Below, piece by piece: positions 28,666-39,086 of a DNA stretch of 64,000 nt. Made by a program: the position numbers and the translations under genes. Numbering within the stretch: the stretch's first letter is position 1; each line of letters starts with the position of its first letter. Under the pieces are notes generated by a model. That model saw only the letters and a program-made list of their open reading frames with translations. It had not been told where the DNA came from and ran no database searches. The stretch is from positions 3,121,001 through 3,185,000 of the forward strand of contig NZ_JAVDYB010000001.1 in NCBI RefSeq assembly GCF_031458235.1, read 5' to 3'. The stretch is from Catenuloplanes atrovinosus (lineage in GTDB: Bacteria; Actinomycetota; Actinomycetes; Mycobacteriales; Micromonosporaceae).

Positions 28666-28668
28666 GTC

Positions 28669-30275
28669 TCAGTGTCTGAGATCCCGGCGGGTGAGCCCGG
28701 CCGCGCCGACGAGCAGTCCCCCGGCGGCGAGGATCAGGCAGGCGGTGACGCCGGTGACGTCCCAGTCGCCGACCATCGGCCGGCCGAGGTGCGCGGTGAG
28801 CGCGATCTCGCGCACCCAGTCCGGCATGTCGAGCGCGGGCGCGACCAGGTCGATCAGGTACGTGACCACGACCGCGATGCCGGCGACCGTGCCGGCCGCG
28901 GACATCCGCGCGAGCCCGCCCGCGGCCACGCCGACGCCGACGACCGCGGCGGCGAAGAGGCCGAGCACGCCCGTACCGGCGGTGGGTCGCAGGATGTCGG
29001 CGCTGCCGGCGGCGACGGCGCCGAGCGCGACCCCGGCGGCGGCCAGCCCGGTGACGACCGCGACCGCGCCGAGCAGCCCGAGCCCGCCGCGCAGGATCAG
29101 GCCGGCGCGGGTGACCGGCGTGGCGAGCAGCATCTCCATCCGCCCGGTGTCCTCGTCCGCGCCCCAGCCGCCGAGCAGGCTCACCGCGGCGAACCCGGCC
29201 AGCACGAACATGAGCTGCATGACCAATTGGAGGAATCCGCCCGGTGTGCTGACGTCGAAGTCCGGGAACATCGCGCCGAACGACTCCGCCAGCGACGGCG
29301 ACCGGACGAACTGCTCGGCCATGGTGGCGCTGGACGCGGCGAGCACGAAGCCGAGCACGGCGAGCCCGCCGCCCCAGCCGAGCGCGGCCGGCAACCGGTC
29401 CGCGAAGACCCGCCCGGCCACGCCGCGCACCCCGAACGCGGGCGGCGAGACCCGGGGCAGCGACAGCACCGCGCCGAGATCGCGACGCGCGAACGCCTCC
29501 ACGCCCGCGCCGAGCAGCAGCACGCCGGCCAGCAGCGGCCAGGCGAGGGACGCCCAGTCCAGCCGGCCGGCCAGCGGCAGGTGCGCGTACGTCCAGTCCC
29601 ACGGGGTGAACGGCGCGATCGCGTCCAGCACCGGGCTGAAGTCCCGGTAGCCGACCGCGACGAGCCCGCCGATCAGCAGCGCGCCGGCGATCCACGCTCC
29701 GACCGCGCGGCCGAGCCACTGGGCGAGCGCGAACGCGAGACCGCCGAACGCGACCGCCATCGTCCACAGCCAGGCGCCGAGCCCCGCCGCGTCCGCGACC
29801 GGCACGGCGTCACCGGGCAGCCGGGCGAACGCCTGCCCACCCAGCCAGGCGCCGGCCGTGGCCGCGGCGCACCCGGCGGTGAGCACCGCGAGCAGCCCGC
29901 CGAGCTTGGCGAGCGCGAGCCGGCGCCGGGACAGCGGGGTGGCGGCGAGCACGTCCAGGCTGCCGCGGCCGGCCTCACCGGCGAGCGTGCCGGTCAGCGC
30001 CAGGATCGCCCAGATCCCGGCGATCACGACGAGGACGGTGCCGTACTTCCACTGCACGTAGCCGCCCATGGTGCCCACGTTGACCGCGGGCCCGGTCAGG
30101 CCGGTGGAGGCGGCGCCGAGCGACTCGGCGATCCGGGAGATCTCCGTGCGGGCCGCCACGGTCGGGTAGGCGGACGCCACGCCGCCGAGCACGGCGAAGA
30201 CCAGACCGCCGAGCAGGATCAGGAGCGTGATCAGCCCGCGCCGGGCGTCCCGGAGCGTGTGCCGCACAACCATGA

Positions 30276-30279
<4 letters not shown>
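28669..30279 (-). CDS. ABC-2 type exporter permease
   Basis: A 536-residue membrane protein with about twelve helices in two similar halves, as in the large ABC-2 exporter permeases (for example [20 protein letters not shown]; the motif [20 protein letters not shown] in half one and [18 protein letters not shown] in half two). Those paired motifs contact the ATPase coupling helices. ATG 30279 overlaps the ATPase stop as ATGA. The pair resembles actinobacterial polyketide/drug exporter permeases, but no substrate evidence exists here. Confidence 0.88.
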
Positions 30280-31160
<881 letters not shown>

Positions 31161-31188
31161 TGCTGCCCTCTCTCAGCCCCTGAGGTGA

Positions 31189-31875
31189 TCAGGCGATCGC
31201 ATCGAACCATTCCCGGACGGCGTCGAGCCGCCGGTCGAACCGCAGCGCGCCCGGCGCGGCGCCGAGCACCCGCTCGAACGCCGTGCCGAACGCACCGAGC
31301 CGGTCGATGACCTGCTCGTACGTGGCGTGTTCGCCGATCAGCGCGGTGGTGGCCTCGTTCGCGCCGAGGACCATGGCGGCGAACACGGCGGCGGTGGCGT
31401 CCGGGTCCGTCACCGCGAAGACGCCCTCGGCCGCGCCCTGGCGGATGATCTCCGCCAGCACCGGCGTGATCGCGGCGATGGCGCGGCGGCGGAAGTGCTC
31501 CCGGACCACCGCGTTCTCGTCGGACATCCAGACCCGGATCATCGCGACGATCAGGTCCTTCTGCCCGGCCTTGAAGTCGGCGAGCCCGCCGAACACCGCG
31601 TCCAGCCGGTGCAGCGCGCTGCCGCCGGGCGGTGGGAACCGCGCCGCGCCCTGGTCGACCATGCGGGCGACGATCGCGTCGAGCAGCGCGGCCTTGCCCC
31701 CGAAGTAGTGGTAGAACGCGCCCTTGGACGCGCCGGTCGCGTCGAGCACGTCCTGGATGCTGAGCGCCTCGTAGCCCTTGGTCTGGATGATCCGCTGCGC
31801 CGCGTCGAGGAACGCGTCCCGCCGCGTCGAGTGCGCCACCGGGTCCACCGTCCGTGCCACGAGTCCTCGCTTCAT
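31189..31875 (-). CDS. TetR-family regulator of the ABC-2 exporter
   Basis: A 228-residue TetR repressor. The DNA-binding domain is RDAFLDAAQRIIQTKGYEAL with the recognition part DVLDATGASKGAFYHYFGGK. The larger C-terminal domain presumably binds the exported ligand. ATG 31875 is directly beside a 19-bp perfect palindrome (31879-31897), and the exporter genes follow on the same strand, so the operon is TetR, ATPase, permease under autoregulation. Confidence 0.92.
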   Translation of the reverse strand: MKRGLVARTVDPVAHSTRRDAFLDAAQRIIQTKGYEALSIQDVLDATGASKGAFYHYFGGKAALLDAIVARMVDQGAARFPPPGGSALHRLDAVFGGLADFKAGQKDLIVAMIRVWMSDENAVVREHFRRRAIAAITPVLAEIIRQGAAEGVFAVTDPDATAAVFAAMVLGANEATTALIGEHATYEQVIDRLGAFGTAFERVLGAAPGALRFDRRLDAVREWFDAIA

Positions 31876-31878
31876 AAC

Positions 31879-31897
31879 CAGACCGACCGTCGGTCTG
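31879..31897. promoter_or_regulatory. 19-bp TetR operator
   Basis: CAGACCGAC-C-GTCGGTCTG is a perfect 9+1+9 palindrome ending 4 nt before the TetR ATG. Such GACCGACxGTCGGTC-type sites are widespread upstream of actinobacterial TetR genes and fit autoregulation. Confidence 0.75.
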
Positions 31898-31931
31898 ACA
31901 ATACGCCGGTCCGGGGCCGCGCACAACGACA

Positions 31932-31961
31932 ACCGCCCCCGGCCGGTGGGCCGGGAGCGGT
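31932..31961 (-). terminator. Terminator after the carbonic anhydrase gene
   Basis: Interrupted stem ACCGC-C-CCCGGCC / GGCCGGG-A-GCGGT with a 4-nt loop, 16 nt beyond the carbonic anhydrase stop. Confidence 0.6.
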
Positions 31962-31977
31962 CTCCGCGAGGTGAGGG

Positions 31978-32607
31978 TCAGCGCGGGTCGGGCGTGACCA
32001 ACTGGGCGCGGCCGGCGCCGAGCTGGTACGACATGCCGACGATCGCGCAGGTGCCGGCGTAGACCGCGGCGGCGAGCGGGGCCGAGTTCGCCCGGAGCCG
32101 GTCGACCGTGTTCTGGATGTGCACGTCGACGATGCCGTCGACGTCGGTGACCCCGCGCGCGGCGGACAACTGCACGCTCGGGATCAGCGCGTCGACGACC
32201 GCGCGCAGGTGACCGGTCGGGGACGCGCCGGTCGCGTCGGCCTCGCGGGCGGCCTTGACGGCACCGCACGAGTTGTGGCCGAGCACCACGATCAGCGGCG
32301 TGCGCAGCACGGACACCGCGTACTCGATGCTGCCGAGGACCTCACTGCCGATCACGTGCCCGGCGGTACGGACCACGAACAGGTCACCGAGCCCCTGATC
32401 GAAGATGATCTCGGCGGCGAGCCGGGAGTCGGAGCAGCCGAACAGCACGGCCTTGGGCGCCTGCGCGTCGACCAGCGTGGCCCGGCGTGCCGCGTCCTGG
32501 TTGGGGTGGACGCTGACGCCGGCGACGAAGCGCTCGTTGCCGGCGATCAGATCGTCGAGTACCCCGGCCGGGGTACGGAGGGTGTCGGGTGCCGTCACGT
32601 CGCTCAC
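31978..32607 (-). CDS. Beta-class carbonic anhydrase
   Basis: A 209-residue beta-carbonic anhydrase. The zinc ligands and catalytic dyad are clear: CSDSR (Cys, Asp, Arg) near residue 58 and GHNSCGAVKAA (His and Cys) further on, with RTAGHVIGSEVLGSIEYAV between them. The enzyme interconverts CO2 and bicarbonate in the cytosol. I start at GTG 32607, which has GGAGG 5 nt upstream, rather than at an upstream GTG/ATG-like extension. Confidence 0.93.
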   Translation of the reverse strand: MSDVTAPDTLRTPAGVLDDLIAGNERFVAGVSVHPNQDAARRATLVDAQAPKAVLFGCSDSRLAAEIIFDQGLGDLFVVRTAGHVIGSEVLGSIEYAVSVLRTPLIVVLGHNSCGAVKAAREADATGASPTGHLRAVVDALIPSVQLSAARGVTDVDGIVDVHIQNTVDRLRANSAPLAAAVYAGTCAIVGMSYQLGAGRAQLVTPDPR

Positions 32608-32745
32608 GTCCGCCTCCGCCGGTGCGATGTCATGCCGCCCGGCCCGCCACACACCAGGGCCGGAAGTCCTGAGAGTGGCAGACCGCGCACATACTGTCGC
32701 GCATACGCTCCGGTAACGGCAGGGAACGTGACGCTGACCACGCGC

Positions 32746-34644
32746 CTACGCGGGCACGGCGGCCTCCTCGGGGGCGTCGCCGGTCGCGGAGGCGAACTGG
32801 GTGCGGTACAGCTCCGCGTACCGCCCGCCGGCCGCGAGCAGTTCCTCGTGCCGGCCGCGCTCGACGATGTCGCCGGCCTCCACGACCAGGATCTGGTCGG
32901 CCGCGCGGACCGTGGACAGCCGGTGCGCGATCACCACGGCGGTCCGCCCGGCCAGCGCCTCGGCCAGCGCGGCCTGCACCGCCGCCTCGGACGTGTTGTC
33001 CAGGTGCGCGGTCGCCTCGTCCAGCACCACGACGCGCGGGCGGGCCAGCAGCAGCCGGGCGATGGTCAGCCGCTGCCGCTCGCCGCCGGACAGCCGGTAG
33101 CCGCGCTCGCCGACGATCGTGTCCAGCCCGTCCGGCAGCGAGGCGACCAGGTCGTCGAGGCGGGCGCGGCGCAGCACGTCCCACAGCTCGTCCTCGCCGG
33201 CCTCGGGCCGGGCCAGCAGCAGATTCGACCGTACGGACTCGTGGAACAGGTGCCCGTCCTGGGTGACCAGGCCGAGCGTGTCTCGCAGGTCGGCGAAGGA
33301 CAGGTCGCGCACGTCGACGCCGCCGATCCGCACCGCGCCGGCGTCCACGTCGTACAGCCGGGGCAGCAGCTGCGCGATCGTGGACTTGCCCGCGCCGGAC
33401 GAGCCGACCAGCGCGACCATCTCGCCGGCCGCGGCGGTGAACGACACCTCGTGCAGCACCTCGGTGCCGCCGCGGGTGTCCAGCACCGCCACCTCCTCCA
33501 GCGAGGCCAGGGAGACCTTGTCCGCGGACGGGTAGGAGAACCGCACCCGGTCGAACTCGACGGACAGCGGCCCGTCCGGGACCGGGCGGGTGTCGGTGCG
33601 CTCCTCGATCAGCGGCCGCAGGTCCAGGATCTCGAAGACCCGGTCGAAGCTGACCAGCGCGCTCATCACCTCGACGCGGGCGGACGCGAGCGCGGTCAGC
33701 GGCGCGTACAGCCGGGTGATCAGCAGCGCGAGCGAGACGACCGCACCGGGGTCGAGCTGGCCGCGCAGCGAGTAGAAGCCGCCGACGCCGTAGACGACCG
33801 CGAGCGCGAGCGTGGAGACGAGCGTGAGCGCGGTGATGAACGCCCACTGGACCATGGCGGTGCGCACGCCGATGTCGCGGACCCGGCGGGCGCGCGCGGC
33901 GAACTCGGCCGACTCGTCCGCGGGCCGCCCGAACAGCTTGATCAGCGTGGCGCCGGGCGCGGAGAACCGCTCGGTCATCTGCGTGCTCATCGCGGAGTTG
34001 TGCGCGGCGGCCTCCCGCTCCAGCCGGGCGATGCGGCCCCCCATCCGCCGGGCCGGGAGCACGAACACCGGCAGCAGCACCAGCGCCATCAGGGTGATCT
34101 GCCACGAGATGCCGATCATGACGATCAGCGTGAGGATCAGCGTGACGGTGTTGCCGACCACGCCGGACAGCGTGTCGGAGAACGCCCGCTGCGCGCCGAT
34201 CACGTCGTTGTTGAGCCGGCTGACCAGCGCGCCGGTGCGGGTGCGGGTGAAGAACGCGATCGGCTGCCGCTGCACGTGGTCGAAGACGGCGGTGCGCAGG
34301 TCGAGGATGAGCCCCTCGCCGATGCCGGCGGACAGCCAGCGGTTGAGCATGCCGAGCGCGGCCTCCGAGATCGCGATCACGCCGATGGCGATCGCGAGCA
34401 CCAGGACGGTGTCGAAGGGCGCGCCGTCGACGATCGCGTTGACCACGCGCCCGGCCAGGATCGGCGCCGCGACCGCGAGCAGCGCGGTGACCACGCCGAC
34501 CGCCAGGAACGCGGCGAGTTTACGCCGGTGCGGTCGCGCGAAGGCCAGGATGCGCCGCAGCGTGGCCTTGCTGAACGGCTTCTTCCCCTGCTGCGCGTTC
34601 ATCGCGTGGTACAGCGAGTTCCACGCCGTCATCTCCATGCTCAT
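32746..34644 (-). CDS. ABC exporter, fused permease and ATPase (MsbA/LmrA-like)
   Basis: A 632-residue half-transporter with six helices (about residues 40-330) and an ATPase domain: Walker A GSSGAGKSTIAQ, signature RLSGGERQRLTIARLL, Walker B VVVLDEATAHLDN and switch His in VIAHRLSTV. The segment RTRTGALVSRLNNDVIGAQR is typical of lipid/drug exporters. ATG 34644 has GGGGGAG upstream. It stands alone with no adjacent regulator or partner half-transporter, so a homodimer is likely. Confidence 0.92.
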   Translation of the reverse strand: MSMEMTAWNSLYHAMNAQQGKKPFSKATLRRILAFARPHRRKLAAFLAVGVVTALLAVAAPILAGRVVNAIVDGAPFDTVLVLAIAIGVIAISEAALGMLNRWLSAGIGEGLILDLRTAVFDHVQRQPIAFFTRTRTGALVSRLNNDVIGAQRAFSDTLSGVVGNTVTLILTLIVMIGISWQITLMALVLLPVFVLPARRMGGRIARLEREAAAHNSAMSTQMTERFSAPGATLIKLFGRPADESAEFAARARRVRDIGVRTAMVQWAFITALTLVSTLALAVVYGVGGFYSLRGQLDPGAVVSLALLITRLYAPLTALASARVEVMSALVSFDRVFEILDLRPLIEERTDTRPVPDGPLSVEFDRVRFSYPSADKVSLASLEEVAVLDTRGGTEVLHEVSFTAAAGEMVALVGSSGAGKSTIAQLLPRLYDVDAGAVRIGGVDVRDLSFADLRDTLGLVTQDGHLFHESVRSNLLLARPEAGEDELWDVLRRARLDDLVASLPDGLDTIVGERGYRLSGGERQRLTIARLLLARPRVVVLDEATAHLDNTSEAAVQAALAEALAGRTAVVIAHRLSTVRAADQILVVEAGDIVERGRHEELLAAGGRYAELYRTQFASATGDAPEEAAVPA

Positions 34645-34905
34645 GCCGGATCTCCCCCAACGCCGCGGTCACACCGTGGGCGGCGCCGAGCCGATGATGC
34701 GCCCGTGCCACCGCTATCCCCCATGCCGCGGCACCGCCGGGCCGATTCGCTCACCATGTCTGTCCCCCCTGGACCGTCTTCACGCCCCGGACCGTAGAAC
34801 CTCACCCCGGCTACAGGTCAAGTCGGTTTGCCGGGCGGGCCCGAATTCCGACACCCGTGAGCCTTCCACGGGGGTACGACACTTTGCCGCTAGACTCCGG
34901 CCGCG

Positions 34906-36012
34906 ATGGAGACGCAGGCGGAGGAGACGACGCGTCCGTGTGCGCACTGCGGCCGGCCGGTGCCGCAGCGGGCGAGCGCCGGGCGGCCGTTCCGCTACTG
35001 CCGGGACAACGACGGCGAGTGCCAGCGCGCGTCCCGCGCGTCGCGGATGCGACAGCGCAGCGCGCCGGGCCTGGCCGGGCAGGTGGCCCGCACCTGGGAG
35101 GCGGTCGACCGGCTGGATCAGCTGGTGGAGACGCTCAGCGACGCGCTGCACGCGGAGCTGTCCCCGGCCGGGGTGGAGCGGCAGCTGGCGGAGGTGCGGG
35201 CGGAGACGGCCGCGCAGGTCGCGGCCGCGCACTCGGCCCGGGACGAGGCGCGCGAGGAGGCGGAGGCGGCCGGGACCGCGCGGACGCTGGCCGAGCACGC
35301 GGCCGCGGCGGCCGAGGAGCGGGCCGCGGAGCAGAAGCGCCGCGCCGACGCCGCTCACGACCGGGCCACCGCGGCGGACCGGGCCGCGCAGGACGCGCGG
35401 GCGGCGCGGGTCGCGGCCGAGGAGCGGGCGACCGGCGCGGAGGCGCTGCGCCGGCAGGCCGAGGACGACCGGGACACCGCGCGCGCCGAGGCGCTGGCGC
35501 TGCGGCGTGAGCTGGAGTCCGAGCGCCGCTACCAGGACGAACTGTCCCGGGAGCTGGACACGGTCAAGGCCGCGCGGGCCGCGCTCGCCGCGGAGCTGGA
35601 GCGCGCCGGGGAGTCGCTGACCGCGGCCGAGGCCCGGCTGGCCGAGTCCGCGGACGCGCTGGCCGCCTCCCGCGAGGAGACCGCGCGGGCCCGGCGGGAG
35701 ACCGCGGACGCGGTCCGGCGGATCGGCGAGCGGGAGGCGGAGACCGCGCGCGTGCGCGAGGAACTGGCCGGGCAGACCGCCCGGGTGGCGCAACTCACCG
35801 CCGAGCTCGCCGGCGCCCGTACCGTCGCGGACGCGCTCGCCGCCCGGGACCGGGAGGTCGCGCAGCTGACGGCGCAGCTCGACGCGGTCCGCGCGGAGCG
35901 GGACGCGGCGGTCGCGCACGCGGGCCAATTGGCCGGTCAGGTGTCGAACCTGGCGTCCGCGCTGGCGAACCTCGGCACCCGGGCGACGAATGGCGGCGCC
36001 GATTCGGGGTAG
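34906..36012 (+). CDS. Zinc-ribbon plus long coiled-coil protein
   Basis: A 368-residue protein with two parts. Residues 10-40 form a small Cys-rich motif (PCAHCGRPV then RYCRDNDGECQRA), which looks like a C-x2-C...C-x7-C zinc ribbon. From about residue 75 to 350 the sequence is continuous Ala/Glu/Arg-rich heptad coiled coil. No enzyme domain or membrane segment. The same zinc ribbon occurs in other actinobacterial proteins with coiled-coil or HTH parts, which suggests DNA or division-site binding, but that is inference. ATG 34906 follows a 260-bp gap from the divergent exporter. Confidence 0.7.
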   Translation: METQAEETTRPCAHCGRPVPQRASAGRPFRYCRDNDGECQRASRASRMRQRSAPGLAGQVARTWEAVDRLDQLVETLSDALHAELSPAGVERQLAEVRAETAAQVAAAHSARDEAREEAEAAGTARTLAEHAAAAAEERAAEQKRRADAAHDRATAADRAAQDARAARVAAEERATGAEALRRQAEDDRDTARAEALALRRELESERRYQDELSRELDTVKAARAALAAELERAGESLTAAEARLAESADALAASREETARARRETADAVRRIGEREAETARVREELAGQTARVAQLTAELAGARTVADALAARDREVAQLTAQLDAVRAERDAAVAHAGQLAGQVSNLASALANLGTRATNGGADSG

Positions 36013-36120
36013 TCATGTATGCAACGGCCGTACCGGGCGGTTTGCCCTAGATCGACGAACCGTCTACCGGCCGGTTACCCTCAATACCGTTAACACTGCC
36101 GACACAACAGCCGATCCGAG

Positions 36121-36148
36121 GGGAATCGTCGGGGCGGCCGGCTCGTTG
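36121..36148 (+). promoter_or_regulatory. SigR-type promoter of rbpA
   Basis: GGGAAT (36121-36126), an 18-bp spacer and GTTG (36145-36148) match the sigma-R consensus of actinobacterial thiol-stress promoters. In Streptomyces rbpA is a known SigR target. Start of transcription is expected about 36155, giving a 5' leader of roughly 70 nt. A second GTTGCACACC sits 20 bp downstream of the first. Confidence 0.7.
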
Positions 36149-36225
36149 CACACCCTGGGCACGGGTTGCACACCATCGATACCTTGTAGTACAAGCAAGA
36201 TCAGCACCGAGCGAGGGGAAGCTTC

Positions 36226-36570
36226 ATGGGCGAGCGCATGTTGCGCGGCAGCCGTCTGGGCGCAGTCAGCTACGAGTCCGACCGCAACACGGAGCTGGCG
36301 CCCCGGCAGACGCGCGAGTACCTGTGCGCGAAGGGCCACCGCTTCGAGGTTCCGTTCGCGGTCGACGCCGAGGTCCCGATCACCTGGGAGTGCAAGTTCG
36401 ACGGCAGCGTCGCCCGGCTGGTCGACGGCACGGAGCCGGAGCAGAAGAAGGTCAAGCCCCCGCGCACGCACTGGGACATGCTGCTGGAGCGCCGCTCCAT
36501 CGCGGAGCTGGAGGACATTCTCCAGGAGCGTCTGCAGGAGGTCCGGGCCCGTCGCGGCCAGGTCGCCTGA
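36226..36570 (+). CDS. rbpA: RNA polymerase-binding protein RbpA
   Basis: A 114-residue RbpA. The protein begins MGERMLRGSRLGAVSYESDR, contains the beta-barrel core EYLCAKGHRFEVPFAVDAEV with ITWECKFDG, and ends in the sigma-interaction helix TPRTHWDMLLERRS-like segment (here PPRTHWDMLLERRSIAELED). It binds group I/II sigma factor and RNA polymerase and stabilises the open complex. It is an actinobacterial protein, so it also supports the taxonomic placement. The ribosome site is GAGGGG 9 nt upstream, the promoter is SigR-like, and a strong bidirectional terminator follows. Confidence 0.97.
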   Translation: MGERMLRGSRLGAVSYESDRNTELAPRQTREYLCAKGHRFEVPFAVDAEVPITWECKFDGSVARLVDGTEPEQKKVKPPRTHWDMLLERRSIAELEDILQERLQEVRARRGQVA

Positions 36571-36585
36571 CCCGCACGACATCGA

Positions 36586-36615
36586 AAAGCCCTCCACCGT
36601 ACGGTGGAGGGCTTT
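36586..36615. terminator. Bidirectional terminator between rbpA and fxsA
   Basis: AAAGCCCTCCACCGT and its exact complement form a perfect 15-bp palindrome, flanked by A and T tracts on both sides. It ends both rbpA and the convergent fxsA-like gene. Confidence 0.9.
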
Positions 36616-36624
36616 CGTGTGCGC

Positions 36625-37182
36625 TCAGACGATCTCGCCCTCGATGACCTCGTCACCGCCGGCCGCCCTGCCCGGCTCCGGCCCGGTGGCGGTGCCGGCC
36701 GCGGGTGCGGCGGTGCCGGCGTGCGCGTAGTCGTTGGCCGGCCGGACCCGGCGCGGCCCGAACAGGTCACCGGCCTGGGCCGCGGTCATCCGCCGCTCGG
36801 TGCGCCGGATCAGCGCGTTGCGGGTGAGCACCCGGACCGGCGGGACGATCAGCAGCAGCCCGATCAGGTCGGTGATGAAACCGGGGACGGACAGCAGCAG
36901 CCCGGCGATGATGCCGACCACGCCGTCCATGCCCTCGGTGCCCGGGTGCCGGCCGCTGCGGGCCGCCTCCCGGAACCGCCGCCAGCCGCGCAGCCCCTCG
37001 CGGCGCAGAACGGCGGCGCCGACGATGGACAGGGCCATGCCGACGAGGATGGTGAGCAGGTATCCGATCTGCTGCGCGATGAGGATGAACACGGCGATCT
37101 CGGCGACCGCAAGCCCGGCGAGGCCGAGTGGCGCCCAGGTGCGCAGCCGGCTTCGCGGACGGGTCACCGGCGTGGCCTGCAT
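36625..37182 (-). CDS. fxsA: FxsA family membrane protein
   Basis: A 185-residue membrane protein with the FxsA layout: helices near LGLAGLAVAEIAVFILIAQQ, YLLTILVGMALSIVGAAVLR and GIIAGLLLSVPGFITDLIGL with the characteristic PGFITD, then a charged cytoplasmic tail rich in Ala, Gly and Glu. FxsA in E. coli suppresses F-plasmid exclusion of phage T7; the general role is unknown. It converges on rbpA. Confidence 0.9.
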   Translation of the reverse strand: MQATPVTRPRSRLRTWAPLGLAGLAVAEIAVFILIAQQIGYLLTILVGMALSIVGAAVLRREGLRGWRRFREAARSGRHPGTEGMDGVVGIIAGLLLSVPGFITDLIGLLLIVPPVRVLTRNALIRRTERRMTAAQAGDLFGPRRVRPANDYAHAGTAAPAAGTATGPEPGRAAGGDEVIEGEIV

Positions 37183-37289
37183 GGCTGTCTCCCTATGTGA
37201 AAGGTTGCCACCGAGGATCGTTCAGCGCGGCGCCGAACAACTCTCATCGACAGCATGCCACGCGTTCCTGATGTCCCGCTGTGAGCCCG

Positions 37290-38918
37290 CTATGCCGCGG
37301 TGCGCCGCCGCCGGACCACCGCCGCCGCGGCGAGCAGGCCCAGGCCGAGCAGGGTCAGCAGCAGCTCCGGCCAGTACCCCAGCCGGGTCGCCACGGTCCG
37401 CTCGGTGCTCTCGGTCAGCTCCCGGACCACGACCGCGGCGGTGTTGAACTCGGTCTGGTCCTGCACGTGCCCGTCCGGGGCGACGAACGCGGACACCCCG
37501 ACCGTGGACGCCATCAGCGCGTGCCGCCCGTGCTCGACCGCGCGCAGCTGCACCATGGCCAGCTGCTGCTCCGCCTCGGCGGTGTTGAACGTGGCGTTGT
37601 TGGTCTGGACCGCGATGATCTGCGCACCGCCGGTGACGACGTCGCGGACCACGTCGTCGTAGGCGATCTCGAAGCAGATGACGTCGCCGATGACGGTGGC
37701 GCCGCTGTCGACGACACCGGGCCTGGCGCCGGCCTCGAAGTCGCGGCTGACCCGGTCGACCTCCTTGCTCACCATCCGGGCGATCGTGCGCATCGGGATG
37801 TACTCGGCGAACGGGACCGGGTGCCGCTTGGCGTAGAGCTGGTCGAGGTCGGGGCCGGTCTTGCCGCCGCCGGAGCCGATCGGCCACCACAGCACGCCGA
37901 TGTTCCGCACGGTTCTGTCGGTGCTGCCGCCGGTGACGCCGCCGACCAGGATCGGCACGCCGATCGCCTCGGTCGCGCGGGTGATCTGGTCGGCCGCGAC
38001 CCGGCTGCGCAGCGGGTCGACGTCGCTGGCGTTCTCCGGCCAGACCACCAGATCGGGCTGCTTCTCCCGGCCGGCCGCGACCCGCTCGGCGAGCGCGAGC
38101 GTGCCCCGCACGTGGTTGTCGAGCACCGCGAGCCGCTGCGCGTTGAAGTCCAGGCCGAGCCGCGGCACATTGCCCTGCACGAACGCGACGGTGACGGTGT
38201 CCCCGGACGGCGTCGCGGTCGGCACCAGCGTCCCGGCGACCGCGGCCGCCACCGCGCCGGCGACCCACGCCACCGGTACGGCCGGCGCCGTGCGCACGCC
38301 GCGGCGCAGCAGCGTCAGCACGGCCGTGGCGAGCAGCCCGCCGGTGAGCGCGACCATGAACGTGACCAGCGGCGCGCCGCCGATCACGGCCCACCGCAGC
38401 AGCGGCACCTCCCCCTGCCCGAACGCCAGCTTCGCCCACGGGAACCCGCCGAACGGGGTGCGGGCGCGGGCGGCCTCCTGCGCCACCCACAGCGTCGCGA
38501 TCAGCAGCGGGGTCAGCGCCCGGCGCCGGTCGGCGAGCGGCGCCGCGAACGCGTACGCCGCGCCCATCGCGGCCAGGTAACCGGCCTCGGCGACGGACAG
38601 CAGCGTCCACGGCAGGTAGCCGGTGTGCAGGTTCGTCCAGCTGAGCATGGGCATGAACAGCACCACGCCGGTGACGAACCCGAGCCCGGCCCCGGCCCGC
38701 GCGCGCCGGCCGTGGATCGCGGCCGCGAGCAGCGCGACACCGGCCGGGGCGAGCCACCACTGCCCGTACGGCGGGAACGACAGCAGCAGCGCGACGCCGG
38801 CCGCGACCGCGGTGAGCAGCGACGCCCACAGCGGCCGGATGGCGGGGTGCGTGGACGTGGTGGCGGGCTGCGTGCCGGCCTCGGGCTCCCCGCCCGGCGC
38901 GCCGGCTGTGTCGACCAT
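37290..38918 (-). CDS. lnt: Apolipoprotein N-acyltransferase
   Basis: A 542-residue Lnt. About eight helices in the first half (from LLTAVAAGVALLLSFPPYGQ) are followed by a nitrilase-type domain from about residue 225 carrying the catalytic triad: Glu in VVWPENASD, Lys in LYAKRHPVPFAEY and Cys in VICFEIAYD. A final C-terminal helix closes the protein. Lnt adds the third acyl chain to lipoproteins on the outer face of the membrane. I begin at ATG 38918; upstream codons lack membrane or family character. One of possibly several Lnt paralogues, as usual in actinobacteria. Confidence 0.93.
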   Translation of the reverse strand: MVDTAGAPGGEPEAGTQPATTSTHPAIRPLWASLLTAVAAGVALLLSFPPYGQWWLAPAGVALLAAAIHGRRARAGAGLGFVTGVVLFMPMLSWTNLHTGYLPWTLLSVAEAGYLAAMGAAYAFAAPLADRRRALTPLLIATLWVAQEAARARTPFGGFPWAKLAFGQGEVPLLRWAVIGGAPLVTFMVALTGGLLATAVLTLLRRGVRTAPAVPVAWVAGAVAAAVAGTLVPTATPSGDTVTVAFVQGNVPRLGLDFNAQRLAVLDNHVRGTLALAERVAAGREKQPDLVVWPENASDVDPLRSRVAADQITRATEAIGVPILVGGVTGGSTDRTVRNIGVLWWPIGSGGGKTGPDLDQLYAKRHPVPFAEYIPMRTIARMVSKEVDRVSRDFEAGARPGVVDSGATVIGDVICFEIAYDDVVRDVVTGGAQIIAVQTNNATFNTAEAEQQLAMVQLRAVEHGRHALMASTVGVSAFVAPDGHVQDQTEFNTAAVVVRELTESTERTVATRLGYWPELLLTLLGLGLLAAAAVVRRRRTAA

Positions 38919-39052
38919 GGTCACCCGTGCCTCACCTGATGCTCTCGTCGTCGCGGCGCTCAAGGGTACCGCCCGGCACCGCCGAGGGGGTGAGGCACAA
39001 CGAGGCGGGCCGGTTCCCGGCGATCGGGACGCCCGGTCCTCGTGGATGAGAA

Positions 39053-39086
39053 AGCGGGGCCCGGCCGTGCTCGGCCGCGCCCCGCT
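39053..39086 (-). terminator. Terminator of the lysine-catabolism operon
   Basis: Stem AGCGGGGC-C-CGGCCG / CGGCCG-C-GCCCCGCT with a TGCT loop, 327 nt downstream of the kal stop on the same strand and before lnt. Confidence 0.6.

Noticed and set aside
28449..28668. Cobalamin or SAM riboswitch upstream of metH
   Set aside because: No B12-box-like or SAM core was recognised; the TGGTCA/TGACCA pair and the ribosome-site hairpin alone are insufficient. A covariance-model search would decide.
36044..36057. A third copy of the palindromic element upstream of rbpA
   Set aside because: Only 14 bp of one arm match and the second arm and loop are missing, so it is noted as a half-site rather than called as a copy.
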